The notes below the pieces were generated by a model that saw only the letters and a program-made list of their open reading frames with translations, was not told where the DNA came from and did no database searches. DNA of 64,000 bases from Shimia sp022448905 (GTDB lineage Bacteria; Pseudomonadota; Alphaproteobacteria; Rhodobacterales; Rhodobacteraceae): assembly GCF_047126315.1 (NCBI RefSeq), contig NZ_CP138953.1:3968001-4032000 (forward strand). Reading direction: 5' to 3'. Both the position numbers and the translations under genes were made by a program. This document shows positions 43,388-51,807 of the stretch, one piece after another. Positions within the stretch are counted from its first letter, which is position 1. The number at the start of each line of letters is the position of its first letter.

Positions 43388-44125
43388 TTACGTCTTCCGA
43401 AACGTCAGATAATGCGGCGTGCGCCCTTCGCGGAAGGCCTTCTGCTCATAGCGTGTGGAAATCCAATCGCCCCACGGCTCACGCCAATCCTCCGGCTTCT
43501 CCGCCAGCCACTCAAACCCATGGCGCGGCACTTGCTCCAGCGTCTGGCGCACATAATCCTCGATGTCCGTCGCCACGCGGAAAATCGCCCCCGGCTTCAG
43601 CTTGCGCGACAGCGGCTCCAGATGTTCCGGCGTCACAAACCGACGACGGTGGTGGCGTTTCTTTGGCCAGGGATCTGGATAGAGCAAAAACGCCCGGCTC
43701 AGGCTTTGATCGGGCAGCACGTCAAACATGTCGCGCGCGTCACCGGGATGCACTTTGATGTTCTCCGCCCCAGCCTCACGGATTTTGCCCAGCAGCATGG
43801 CAACCCCGTTGATATAGGGCTCACAGCCAATGATGCCCACATCCGGGTTTTGCACCGCCTGATGCACCATGTGCTCGCCGCCGCCAAAGCCGACTTCGAG
43901 CCAGACATCTTTGCCGCCAAACAGCGCTTCCAGGTCAAGGTTCTCGCGCTCCGGGTTCTCTTCCCAGCTCACTTTGCCCGGCGACAGTGCCGCCAGATCT
44001 TCGTCCAGATAGACCTCCTGGCTGGCGCGCAGGCCCTTGCCTTTGAAACGGCCATAGAAGTTGCGCCACGGCGCACCGCTTGCGTGTCTGCCAGAATCTT
44101 TGCCGGGGTGTTTGTCGTCGGACAT
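43388..44125 (-). CDS. trmB: tRNA (guanine-N7-)-methyltransferase
   Basis: 245 residues. ATG at 44125 is chosen because the longer frame (to 44191) has an unrelated leader. The SAM motif is LEVGFGGGEHMVHQA; the target-binding PDPWPKKRHHRRRF motif near the C-terminal half and GCEPYINGVAMLL are signatures of TrmB, which makes m7G46 in tRNA. The basic N-terminal segment (RNFYGRFKGKGLRASQ) binds tRNA. It sits between the BASS transporter and the amidohydrolase, near metK, which makes its SAM substrate. Confidence 0.95.
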   Translation of the reverse strand: MSDDKHPGKDSGRHASGAPWRNFYGRFKGKGLRASQEVYLDEDLAALSPGKVSWEENPERENLDLEALFGGKDVWLEVGFGGGEHMVHQAVQNPDVGIIGCEPYINGVAMLLGKIREAGAENIKVHPGDARDMFDVLPDQSLSRAFLLYPDPWPKKRHHRRRFVTPEHLEPLSRKLKPGAIFRVATDIEDYVRQTLEQVPRHGFEWLAEKPEDWREPWGDWISTRYEQKAFREGRTPHYLTFRKT

Positions 44126-44183
44126 GCCAAAATACCTTATGCTGCGGGCCTGCCTTTGCCCAAACCCGCAGCAAAGGTCAAGT

Positions 44184-45038
44184 TCAGCCAAAAATCTTGC
44201 GCAGAATGAACATGCCCGGAATGGTCACAATATACATCGTGATCCCATAGACCGCTGCCGGCACAGCATATTCCGGAATCCCTCCGGTTTGCGCAATAAT
44301 GCCCGCCACCGCAATGCCGAGTGTCGCATTCTGCACCCCCATCTCCACAGAGATACACAGCCCGTCCGGCCCCGAGAGCCCCAGCACACGCGCCACCACA
44401 ACCCCGGCAATCAGCAACACCACATTCAGCGCCATCAGCACCGGCCCCAATCCGCCAATGTTCTCCATGAACATCGTCCAATTGGTCGCCAGCGCCGCCG
44501 CGACAATCACCACAAACAGCACCAGCGCCAAGGTCGACACCCGGCCTTCATTGTTGTCCGCAAACGTCGGCGCCACAAACCGAAGCAACACGCCAATCGC
44601 CACCGGCACGGCGGTGATCACAAACATGCTGATGCCAATTGCGGTCACATTGATCACCGGCGCATCGCCGCCCAGAAACGTGGTCGCCGCCCAGCCGGTC
44701 AGCGCGGGCACGGTCAGCACGGACAACAGGCTCACCACCGCTGTCAATGTTATCGACAAGGCCACCGTGCCCCCTGCCAATTTGGTCAGAATGTTGGACG
44801 TCACGCCCCCGGGGCAAAATGACAGCAGCATCACGCCAAAGGCCATCGCTGGCGGCAAGCTTGTGAAGGACACCAACAAAAACGCCACCGCCGGCACCGC
44901 GACCACTTGCATCGCCACGCCCACGATCACCGCGCGCGGCATGGTCAGCACCCTGCCAAAATCGGCGAAGGTCAGCCCAAACCCCAGTGAAAACATAATA
45001 ATCGCCAACGACAGCGGCAAAGCCACATCGATCAACAT
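44184..45038 (-). CDS. BASS-family (bile acid:sodium symporter-like) transporter
   Basis: 284 residues, nine or ten predicted membrane segments. The ATG at 45038 has GGAGG about 9 bases upstream; the longer frame to 45137 is not needed. Conserved BASS elements are FSLGFGLTFADF near the start and LSFCPGGVTSNILTKLAGG in the first core motif, with GVQNATLGIAVA in the second, the crossing-helix motifs. Substrates in bacteria include pantoate and organic acids; nothing here decides. The stop is 58 bases from trmB. Confidence 0.88.
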   Translation of the reverse strand: MLIDVALPLSLAIIMFSLGFGLTFADFGRVLTMPRAVIVGVAMQVVAVPAVAFLLVSFTSLPPAMAFGVMLLSFCPGGVTSNILTKLAGGTVALSITLTAVVSLLSVLTVPALTGWAATTFLGGDAPVINVTAIGISMFVITAVPVAIGVLLRFVAPTFADNNEGRVSTLALVLFVVIVAAALATNWTMFMENIGGLGPVLMALNVVLLIAGVVVARVLGLSGPDGLCISVEMGVQNATLGIAVAGIIAQTGGIPEYAVPAAVYGITMYIVTIPGMFILRKIFG

Positions 45039-45137
45039 CGCGCATTCCTCCCAATTCCCGGACTGACCGTGGCACAGGAGCGCCATGAAGCCAAAGACTT
45101 CCGTTGGGGCAGCTCTTACATGACATGCACTAGGCAC

Positions 45138-45172
45138 AAAAAAAGCCCGCCGACCAATGCGACGGGCTTTCC
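45138..45172 (-). terminator. Rho-independent terminator after metK
   Basis: On the minus strand AAAGCCCGTCGC pairs imperfectly with GGCGGGCTTT across ATTGGTC, followed by seven T. It lies 23 bases after the metK stop. Confidence 0.85.
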
Positions 45173-45194
45173 AAATCTTGTGCTATAGCGCAGC

Positions 45195-46376
45195 TCAGAT
45201 GGCTTTTTTCAGATCCTCAACCAGATCCGTGCGCTCCCAGCTGAAGCCACCGTCCTCGGTTGGCGTCCGGCCAAAGTGGCCGTAGGCCGCAGTGCGCTGA
45301 TAGATCGGCTTGTTGAGCTGAAGCTTCTCGCGAATACCCCGCGGCGTCAGGCTCATCACACTGCGCACAGCTTTCTCGATGTCCGCAGGTGCCACTTCGC
45401 CGGTGCCATGCGTATCCGCATAAACCGACAGCGGCTCAGACACGCCAATCGCGTAAGACAGCTGAATGGTGCAGCGCTCCGCCATGCCAGCGGCCACAAC
45501 GTTTTTCGCCAGGTAACGTGCTGCATAAGCTGCAGAACGGTCGACCTTGGTTGGGTCTTTGCCAGAGAAGGCACCGCCGCCATGTGGGGCTGCGCCGCCA
45601 TAGGTGTCCACGATGATCTTACGACCGGTCAGACCCGCATCGCCATCCGGGCCGCCAATCACAAACTTGCCGGTTGGGTTCACGTGCCATGCGGTGGCAT
45701 CGGTGATCCAGCCCTCTGGCAGGGTCTCGCGAATGTAGGGCTCCACCACGGCGCGCACGTCGGCGCTGGTCATGGCCTCGTCCAGGTGCTGTGTCGACAA
45801 CACGATGGAGCTCACGCCCACCGGCTTGCCGCCTTCATAGACCACAGACAGCTGCGACTTCGCATCCGGGCCAAGCGTCGGCTCCTGACCGGATTTGCGC
45901 ACCTCGGCCAGACGTCGCAGAATGGCGTGGCTGTACTGGATTGGCGCTGGCATCAACGCCTCGGTTTCAGTGGTGGCATAGCCAAACATGATGCCCTGAT
46001 CACCCGCGCCTTCATCTTTGTCGGCTGCCGCATCTACGCCCTGTGCAATATGCGCGGACTGCTCATGGAGCAGGTTGGTGATCTCCACGGTCTCGTGGTG
46101 GAACTTGTCCTGCTCATAGCCGATGTCTTTGATACAGGCGCGCGCGATCTCGTCGATGCGGTCCATGTAATCATGCAGCTTGTCCTGATCTGACAGACCA
46201 ACCTCGCCGCCAATCACCACCCGGTTCGTCGTGGCAAACGTTTCCGCCGCCACACGTGCCTCTGGTTCCTCTGCCAAAAAGGCATCCAAAACGGCGTCCG
46301 AGATGCGGTCACAGACCTTATCTGGGTGGCCTTCCGAAACACTTTCGGAAGTAAACGTGTAGTTCTGTCGTGTCAT
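45195..46376 (-). CDS. metK: S-adenosylmethionine synthetase
   Basis: 393 residues. It makes SAM from methionine and ATP. ATG at 46376 has GGAGCA about 6 bases upstream, part of the riboswitch; an upstream in-frame ATG at 46388 is sequestered in it. Signatures: SESVSEGHPDKVCDRISD at the N-terminus (His and Lys contact ATP), GAGDQGIMFGYA (the GxGDQG motif) and GGGAFSGKDPTKVDRSAAYAAR near residue 265. Feedback control through a SAM/SAH riboswitch in the leader is expected. Downstream trmB and several methyltransferases consume SAM. Confidence 0.98.
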   Translation of the reverse strand: MTRQNYTFTSESVSEGHPDKVCDRISDAVLDAFLAEEPEARVAAETFATTNRVVIGGEVGLSDQDKLHDYMDRIDEIARACIKDIGYEQDKFHHETVEITNLLHEQSAHIAQGVDAAADKDEGAGDQGIMFGYATTETEALMPAPIQYSHAILRRLAEVRKSGQEPTLGPDAKSQLSVVYEGGKPVGVSSIVLSTQHLDEAMTSADVRAVVEPYIRETLPEGWITDATAWHVNPTGKFVIGGPDGDAGLTGRKIIVDTYGGAAPHGGGAFSGKDPTKVDRSAAYAARYLAKNVVAAGMAERCTIQLSYAIGVSEPLSVYADTHGTGEVAPADIEKAVRSVMSLTPRGIREKLQLNKPIYQRTAAYGHFGRTPTEDGGFSWERTDLVEDLKKAI

Positions 46377-46380
46377 GAAG

Positions 46381-46430
46381 TGCTCCATTAAAAGTCGATC
46401 GCCACGTCAGGAAGCCGTTGTGGCGATAAT
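46381..46430 (-). promoter_or_regulatory. SAM/SAH riboswitch leader of metK
   Basis: On the minus strand, an 8-base stem ATCGCCAC / GTGGCGAT (arms 46420-46427 and 46398-46405) encloses the loop AACGGCTTCCTGAC. About 11 bases later comes AATGGAGCA. The loop CGGCTTCC can pair with the GGAGC of the Shine-Dalgarno site, giving the pseudoknot that blocks translation when SAM or SAH binds. This matches my memory of the Rhodobacterales SAM-SAH class (CACAACGGCUUCCUGRCGUG...GGAGCA). Confidence 0.88.
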
Positions 46431-46464
46431 TTCCAGTCTGCCTTACGCCTCCGTCACCGAAGGG

Positions 46465-47970
46465 TCAATGCGTTTCGCGCCGACGCAGTAAAAGCGCCGT
46501 TAATAGCAGCAGCACAACCACAATGGTGAGCGGTAGATCACCGGTTTTGGCATAGAGTGTCTTGGCCCGCGCTTCTGGCAGCACCGCATCCAGATAGCCT
46601 TCGGTATTCAGCGCCAAGGCATCCAGCACCCTGCCCCGCGCATCAATCACCGCGCTCACCCCAGTGTTGGCCGAGCGCAGCACCGGCAACCCGCTCTCAA
46701 TCGCGCGCATCCGCGCTTGATCCAGATGCTGATAGGGTCCGGAGAAATTGCCAAACCAGGCGTCATTTGTCAGATGCAGGATGAAACTGGGGCGCTCTGG
46801 TGCAGCCCGCACATCTTGTGGGAACACGGCCTCGTAGCAGATCAACACCAAGGCTTTGCCCAGCGCCCCCAGATCCAACACAACTGCGCCTGCGCCGGGG
46901 GAAAACCCGTCGCCATTGCGGCTGGCCAACCCTTGAATGCCAATCTTGCTTAGAAGATCGCCAAGCGGGATGTATTCCCCAAAGGGCACCAGATGATGCT
47001 TGTCATAGGTCTGCGTGACGCGGCCGTCTTTATCCATCAACACCGCCGCGTTAAAAATGCGGAGCCCTTCCGCGCGATTGATACCAAGCACCACCGGCAC
47101 ATCGCCTGCAGCACCGGAAATGATGTTCAGAGTATTGGCCGCATTATGCAGCCACACCGGCACAGCGGTTTCAGGCCAGACAATCAGATCAGGGCGGTCA
47201 TCTCCAGCGCGGGTGAACTGTACCAACCGCTCAAAGAACAGCCCAGCATATTGCGGGTCCCACTTCTGATGCTGCGGCGCATTGGGCTGGATCAGGCGCA
47301 CAACCGGGCGATCCGCCTGCGCCTGCGGATCGGCCCCACTCAGAGGCATCGCTAACACCACGAAGCCCAGCACCGCAGCACTGATTTTAAAACCAATACG
47401 GCCGCCAAACACTAAGGCCTGTGCCAAAAGCCAGGCCGTAATGAACAAAACCAAATTCAACCCATGAGGCCCAACCACAGCCGCGCTTTGCGCCACCAGC
47501 TTGTTGACCAGCACATAAGATGGCATGGCCCAGGGAAACCCAGTGAACACATAGGCCCGCACCAGCTCCGCCAAGGTCAGCGTCAGGATCACGGCCCAGC
47601 CGGTTGTGCTGAGTCGTTTTGCGCCCCAAAACGCCAACGCCCAGAACAGCGCCAAGCCCATGGACAGAAACAGGATCGCAAAGGGCGCCATCCAGCCGTG
47701 TACCAGTGGGTCCACAAGAAACGGCTCCACAATCCAGCTCAGGGACAGCGCAAAATAGCCGGTGCCAAAGCCCAGCCCAAACACCGCGTCCGAAAAGCCG
47801 CTGGCCGTGAGCCGCAACATTGCAAAGGCCGCAGCAAAGCCAAAGAGCGAGAGAAACCAGAGATCAAACGGCGGATGGCCCAGCGCGGCGATTAAGCCGA
47901 CCGCGCCGCCTGTGCAAAACGTCTTCCAGGGAATGGCCCGCAACCGGCGGCGCAAAGCGCCGTCAGCCAT
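46465..47970 (-). CDS. lnt: Apolipoprotein N-acyltransferase
   Basis: 501 residues. Inner-membrane enzyme adding the third acyl chain to the N-terminal Cys of lipoproteins. ATG at 47970 overlaps the corC stop by 8 bases, which marks it as the start; the longer frame to 48096 lies within corC. About seven hydrophobic segments fill residues 15-200. The C-terminal nitrilase domain has the Glu in IVWPETAVPVW, the Lys in the DKHHLVPFGEYIPL region and the Cys in LVLICYEAVFPQDV. Several lipoprotein substrates are near, for example at 50682 and 54124. Confidence 0.96.
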   Translation of the reverse strand: MADGALRRRLRAIPWKTFCTGGAVGLIAALGHPPFDLWFLSLFGFAAAFAMLRLTASGFSDAVFGLGFGTGYFALSLSWIVEPFLVDPLVHGWMAPFAILFLSMGLALFWALAFWGAKRLSTTGWAVILTLTLAELVRAYVFTGFPWAMPSYVLVNKLVAQSAAVVGPHGLNLVLFITAWLLAQALVFGGRIGFKISAAVLGFVVLAMPLSGADPQAQADRPVVRLIQPNAPQHQKWDPQYAGLFFERLVQFTRAGDDRPDLIVWPETAVPVWLHNAANTLNIISGAAGDVPVVLGINRAEGLRIFNAAVLMDKDGRVTQTYDKHHLVPFGEYIPLGDLLSKIGIQGLASRNGDGFSPGAGAVVLDLGALGKALVLICYEAVFPQDVRAAPERPSFILHLTNDAWFGNFSGPYQHLDQARMRAIESGLPVLRSANTGVSAVIDARGRVLDALALNTEGYLDAVLPEARAKTLYAKTGDLPLTIVVVLLLLTALLLRRRETH

Positions 47971-48859
47971 CCTGCACCACCACAGTGGGACTTGGCAGAA
48001 ACACCCGCAGGCGCTTGATCCGGCGGGGATCGGCGTCCACCACCTCAAACTCGACGCCATCCGGGCTTTCGACCACCTCACCACGCGCCGGCACATGCCC
48101 CGCGAGCATAAAGACCAGACCGCCCAGCGTATCGATCTCTTCCGGGTCCACCTCTTCGTGGTGGCTCAAAGAGCGGCCCACTGCGGCTTCAAACTCATCC
48201 AGCGGGGTTTTGGCCAGCGCCAGATAACAGCCCGGCTTCTCCTCGACAAAGAGATCAGCCTCTTCCACGTCGTGTTCGTCTTCGATTTCCCCGATGACCT
48301 GTTCAATCAGGTCTTCGATGGTCACCAAGCCATCCACGCCGCCATATTCATCAATCACCAAAGCCATATGCCGCCGCTCGGCCTGCATCTTGGTCAGCAA
48401 AACGCCAATCGACATGCTGGGCGGCACAAACAACAGCGGCCGCAGCACGCGGGTGATGTCAAAATCCTTGGCATTGTCACCATTAAACCCATGGCGCAGC
48501 GCAAAGTCCTTCAGGTGCACAAAGCCCACCGGCGTGTCCAAAGTGTTCTCATACACCGGCAAGCGGGTTAGGCCGCTGTCACGAAACAGCTGCACCAGCT
48601 CCGTCTTTGTGATGGTGGTGGGCACCGATTGAATATCGGCCTTGGGCACCGCCACATCCTCAACCCGCATCCGGCGCAGGTTCATCATGCCATGCGCCTG
48701 CGGCACCGGGGTGGTTGCGGCCACCGGGCGCTCTGCCACAGTTTCCGGGGTGTCACTCATACCAAACAGGCGGCTCATCCAGCCCTTCGGTTTACTTATC
48801 TGGCCTTCCGGCTGCGCGCTTGGCGCTGCGTTAGAAGACCCGTCTGCACTGTCGCCCAT
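47963..48859 (-). CDS. corC: CorC/HlyC-type CBS-domain protein
   Basis: 298 residues without membrane spans. A low-complexity N-terminus (1-50) precedes two CBS domains (about 70-195), the first beginning RMRVEDVAVPKADIQSVPTT. The C-terminal transporter-associated CorC_HlyC domain includes LGGLVFMLAGHVPARGEVVE. It lacks the DUF21 membrane region of full-length CorB-type proteins, so it is the short CorC form. The role in magnesium/cobalt homeostasis is inferred from family. Stop overlaps lnt; ybeY is 36 bases upstream: a conserved phoH-ybeY-corC-lnt operon. Confidence 0.93.
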   Translation of the reverse strand: MGDSADGSSNAAPSAQPEGQISKPKGWMSRLFGMSDTPETVAERPVAATTPVPQAHGMMNLRRMRVEDVAVPKADIQSVPTTITKTELVQLFRDSGLTRLPVYENTLDTPVGFVHLKDFALRHGFNGDNAKDFDITRVLRPLLFVPPSMSIGVLLTKMQAERRHMALVIDEYGGVDGLVTIEDLIEQVIGEIEDEHDVEEADLFVEEKPGCYLALAKTPLDEFEAAVGRSLSHHEEVDPEEIDTLGGLVFMLAGHVPARGEVVESPDGVEFEVVDADPRRIKRLRVFLPSPTVVVQDG

Positions 48860-48895
48860 TGGCCCTTTCCAAGGTTTCTTGCGGTATCTTGACCG

Positions 48896-49402
48896 CTATT
48901 TGATCTCATATGGGTCTGCCAGACCCATTTTGCCAAGTATGGTGGTCTCTAAACCTTCCATCAAAGTGGCATCTTTGTCACGCACATGATCGTATCCCAG
49001 CAAATGCAAAGTGCCATGCACCATCAAATGGGTGACGTGCTCGGACATTGGTTTGCTCGCCGCTTCGGCCTCCCGCGCGCAGGTGTCATAAGAAATTGCG
49101 ATGTCGCCAAGCTCTTCCGGCATCCCCGGAAAACTCTGCTCCGGCAGCGCGGGCACGTCCCCATCGACTTCAACGCCGCGCTCCTCGCTCGGCCAACTCA
49201 ACACGTTGGTGGCTTTGTCCTTGTCGCGAAAATCCGCATTCAGCTCGGCAATACGCGTGTCATCACAGGCCAGCACAGCAATTTCGAAGGTCTCGCAAGC
49301 CATGCCAAGATGGGCCAACACCGCCTGCGCTGCGGTTTCGGCCAGTTCCTCAAACGCCACCGCGCTCCAGCGGTCGTCTTCAATAATGGTATCGGTCAGC
49401 AT
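48896..49402 (-). CDS. ybeY: rRNA maturation endoribonuclease YbeY
   Basis: 168 residues. The metal-binding signature HLMVHGTLHLLGYDH, with three His spaced as H-x3-H-x5-H and a following Asp, defines the family. An N-terminal beta-alpha domain (LACDDTRIAELNADFRDKDKATNVLSWP) precedes it. YbeY processes the 3' end of 16S rRNA and takes part in ribosome quality control. It lies between phoH and corC in the usual order, 36 bases from corC. Confidence 0.97.
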   Translation of the reverse strand: MLTDTIIEDDRWSAVAFEELAETAAQAVLAHLGMACETFEIAVLACDDTRIAELNADFRDKDKATNVLSWPSEERGVEVDGDVPALPEQSFPGMPEELGDIAISYDTCAREAEAASKPMSEHVTHLMVHGTLHLLGYDHVRDKDATLMEGLETTILGKMGLADPYEIK

Positions 49403-49469
49403 TGTCCCTGCGCTGCGTGGGGGCTGACGGCCCCCACACCCCCGTGGATATTTGTGGTAAGAAGAAGCT

Positions 49470-50510
49470 TCAGGATTTTGTATCCCGACCCTTCAACGCC
49501 CGCGCGGCATCGGCATCATAGGCTTTGATGATCGCCGCCACCAGCGGGTGACGCACCACATCGTCCGCTGTGAAGTAATTGAAGCTGATGTTGGGAATGT
49601 TGCTCAACAGCCGTTCCGCATCTTTCAAACCCGAGGGCACGCCGCGCGGCAGGTCGATCTGGCTGCGGTCGCCGGTGATCACCATACGCGAGCCTTCACC
49701 TAAGCGGGTCAGGAACATCTTCATCTGCATGGTGGTGGCGTTCTGCGCCTCATCCAGCACCACAAAGGCATTGGACAACGTACGCCCGCGCATAAAGGCC
49801 AGCGGCGCAATCTCGATCTTTTTCTCTTCGATCAGCTTGCCCAGCTGCTTGGCAGGCAGAAAATCGTTCAGCGCATCATAAAGCGGCTGCATGTACGGAT
49901 CGACCTTGTCTTTCATGTCGCCCGGCAGATAGCCCAGCTTCTCGCCCGCCTCTACGGCTGGCCGCGACAAGATGATCCGATCCACTTGGCCAGAGATGAA
50001 CATCGACACGCCCACCGCCACAGCCAGATAAGTCTTACCAGTGCCCGCAGGGCCAATGCCAAAGGCCAGCTCATTGTCAAACAGCGACAGCACGTAAGCC
50101 TTCTGGGCATCGGTGCGCGGCTCGACCAGCTTTTTGCGGGTCTTGATCTCAACCGTGCCGCCTTTGAACATCTCCATCTGATCGCCGTCCCGCACGCCGG
50201 TGTCCTCCTCAGAGCCCCCCATGCGAATCTCACGATCAATGTCGCCCCCCTCCACCGACTTGCCACTTTCCAGCCGCGTGTAGAGCGCAGTCAGCACGTC
50301 GGCCGCCTCGGTCTGAGCCGCCTCTTCGCCGTGAATGTCGAGCAGGTTTCCCCGTCGCAGGATCTGCACCCCCAGTTTCTGCTCTATATCCGCGAGGTTG
50401 CGATCATATTCGCCGCAAAGCTCAATCAGCAGTCGGTTGTCCGGAAATTCCACCGAGGTCTTTTTCGGCGCATCGGATGAAGGCGGTGGGGTCATGGTGC
50501 CAGTGGGCAA
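49470..50510 (-). CDS. phoH: PhoH-like ATPase
   Basis: 346 residues. N-terminal KH-like region (LCGEYDRNLADIEQKLGVQILRRGN), then the PhoH P-loop domain: GPAGTGKTYLAVAVG (Walker A), AFMRGRTLSNAFVVLDEAQN (Walker B) and ITGDRSQIDLP (sensor). Start is TTG at 50510 with AGGAG 6 bases upstream; the next ATG (50495) is poorly placed. Role suggested for the family: RNA-linked ATPase/helicase partner of YbeY. It follows the two envelope genes but has its own position in the conserved operon. Confidence 0.93.
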   Translation of the reverse strand: MPTGTMTPPPSSDAPKKTSVEFPDNRLLIELCGEYDRNLADIEQKLGVQILRRGNLLDIHGEEAAQTEAADVLTALYTRLESGKSVEGGDIDREIRMGGSEEDTGVRDGDQMEMFKGGTVEIKTRKKLVEPRTDAQKAYVLSLFDNELAFGIGPAGTGKTYLAVAVGVSMFISGQVDRIILSRPAVEAGEKLGYLPGDMKDKVDPYMQPLYDALNDFLPAKQLGKLIEEKKIEIAPLAFMRGRTLSNAFVVLDEAQNATTMQMKMFLTRLGEGSRMVITGDRSQIDLPRGVPSGLKDAERLLSNIPNISFNYFTADDVVRHPLVAAIIKAYDADAARALKGRDTKS

Positions 50511-50623
50511 TCACATCTCCTGTGAAGAAGGTTATAGCACCCATGGTGCCAAGTTGCGCCGGGAGTCGCAAGCGTGAGGGCGTGAATTTTCCGTGACGGG
50601 CACACGGCAAAACCCTCGATGCA

Positions 50624-50658
50624 AAGAAAAAGGTCGCCGAAAACCTCTGGCGACCTTC
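50624..50658 (-). terminator. Rho-independent terminator after the small lipoprotein gene
   Basis: On the minus strand AAGGTCGCC pairs with GGCGACCTT around AGAGGTTTTC, followed by TTTTCTTT. It ends the 50682-51569 transcription unit before phoH. Confidence 0.85.
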
Positions 50659-50681
50659 CCAAAATTCTCAGGCGATGTGGA

Positions 50682-50981
50682 TCAGATCCAGTCGCCGATG
50701 CCCGCACCCTGTTTGAACGGGCCGGTGGCCACGCCGGGAGGGGCTGCACCGGAGCACACTGGCTTGCCGTAGGGATCCAAACGCTGGGACAGGTAACCCT
50801 CGACGCCGTCGTCGATGATCCAGTGGTCACAGCCGTTTGGATCGACCCAGACACCGGCAATCAAGTTGCTGAGGTGGCCATCATCGGTGAAGTTGTCCAC
50901 GGTCTTGTCGACTTTGTTGTCGATGCAGGCAGACAGGCTGACTGCGGCACCGAGAAGCAGAACGCTTTTGGTCAGTTTCAT
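50682..50981 (-). CDS. Small lipoprotein with WVDPxGC module
   Basis: 99 residues. Lipoprotein signal MKLTKSVLLLGAAVSLSAC with lipobox LSAC, Cys at residue 19. The middle is VWVDPNGCDHWIIDDGVEGY, then PYGKPVC. This module of about 35 residues recurs in the next upstream gene (OmpA-like) almost motif for motif (WVDPxGCxHWxxDDGVEGY...GxPVC). Two Cys 27 residues apart may form a disulfide. I do not recognise the family. The genes are 12 bases apart and followed by a terminator, so they form a two-gene unit. Confidence 0.85.
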   Translation of the reverse strand: MKLTKSVLLLGAAVSLSACIDNKVDKTVDNFTDDGHLSNLIAGVWVDPNGCDHWIIDDGVEGYLSQRLDPYGKPVCSGAAPPGVATGPFKQGAGIGDWI

Positions 50982-50993
50982 ATCGCCTCTCCC

Positions 50994-51569
50994 TTAGCGC
51001 AGACAGATGATTTCAACACGGCGGTTCTCCGCCATGCCAGCCGCGGTGCGGTTGGTCGCACGGGGCATACGCTCGCCATAGCCGCGCACATCCGCCACAC
51101 GGGCGCCGGTGCTGCGCGCCACTTTGGCCACCGCATTGGCGCGGTTGTAGCTCAGGCGCATGTTGTAGTCGTCGCTTGCGCGGCTGTCAGTGTGACCGGC
51201 AATGATGAAGGCTGACGCGGTGGAGCTGTTAAAGAACTCCGCAAGACGCTGACGGTTGGCCGAGTTGATCGCGTATTTGTCGGTGGCAAAGAACTGATCG
51301 GAGTTCATCACACCACAGACATTGCCGCGACGGCATACTGGAATACCCTGACGGTTTACGTGCGGCGTCATATAGCCTTCGACACCGTCGTCCATCACCC
51401 AGTGCTCACAGCCATCCGGATCGACCCAGACAGTTGGAACATACGGTTGGCCCAGAACAGTGCGTTGGTTTTGGGCCGCAGCAGGCTGAGCAATGGCCAG
51501 AAGTGCAACACAGGCAGCCGCCGCACCTCCAAGCGCCGCCCGCGCCATTTTTTTGGTTTTGATAGCCAC
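50994..51569 (-). CDS. OmpA-family envelope protein with WVDPxGC module
   Basis: 191 residues. Signal peptide ends AQPAAAQ near residue 33; the WVDPxGC module follows (about 46-80, VWVDPDGCEHWVMDDGVEGY, then GIPVC). The C-terminal OmpA domain (about 85-190) has the peptidoglycan-binding pattern FATDKYAINSANRQRLAEFF, IAGHTDSRASDDYNMRLSYNRANAV and the Arg in GMAENRRVEIICLR. It should sit in the periplasm bound to peptidoglycan. Sharing the module with the adjacent lipoprotein suggests the two work together. Start ATG at 51569. Confidence 0.9.
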   Translation of the reverse strand: MAIKTKKMARAALGGAAAACVALLAIAQPAAAQNQRTVLGQPYVPTVWVDPDGCEHWVMDDGVEGYMTPHVNRQGIPVCRRGNVCGVMNSDQFFATDKYAINSANRQRLAEFFNSSTASAFIIAGHTDSRASDDYNMRLSYNRANAVAKVARSTGARVADVRGYGERMPRATNRTAAGMAENRRVEIICLR

Positions 51570-51807
51570 AGCGAGTACCTCTCCTATCCCCCGAAAGCCA
51601 TTTTCTTGAAACAGTGTTCTAAATCAAAGCTTTCTATATCCCCTCAAGATGCACCGAGTTGCCTCTCATGTGAAGAAGAAATCCTTAATTCGCGTGGGGC
51701 GAGACCTAAAATATGTCCAAAATGTGTCACGCGCGCCCTACTCCAAGCAGAACGCGCGCATCAATATTCTCAAATTAACCAAGATTGTTTCCGACGTTGG
51801 GTCAATC

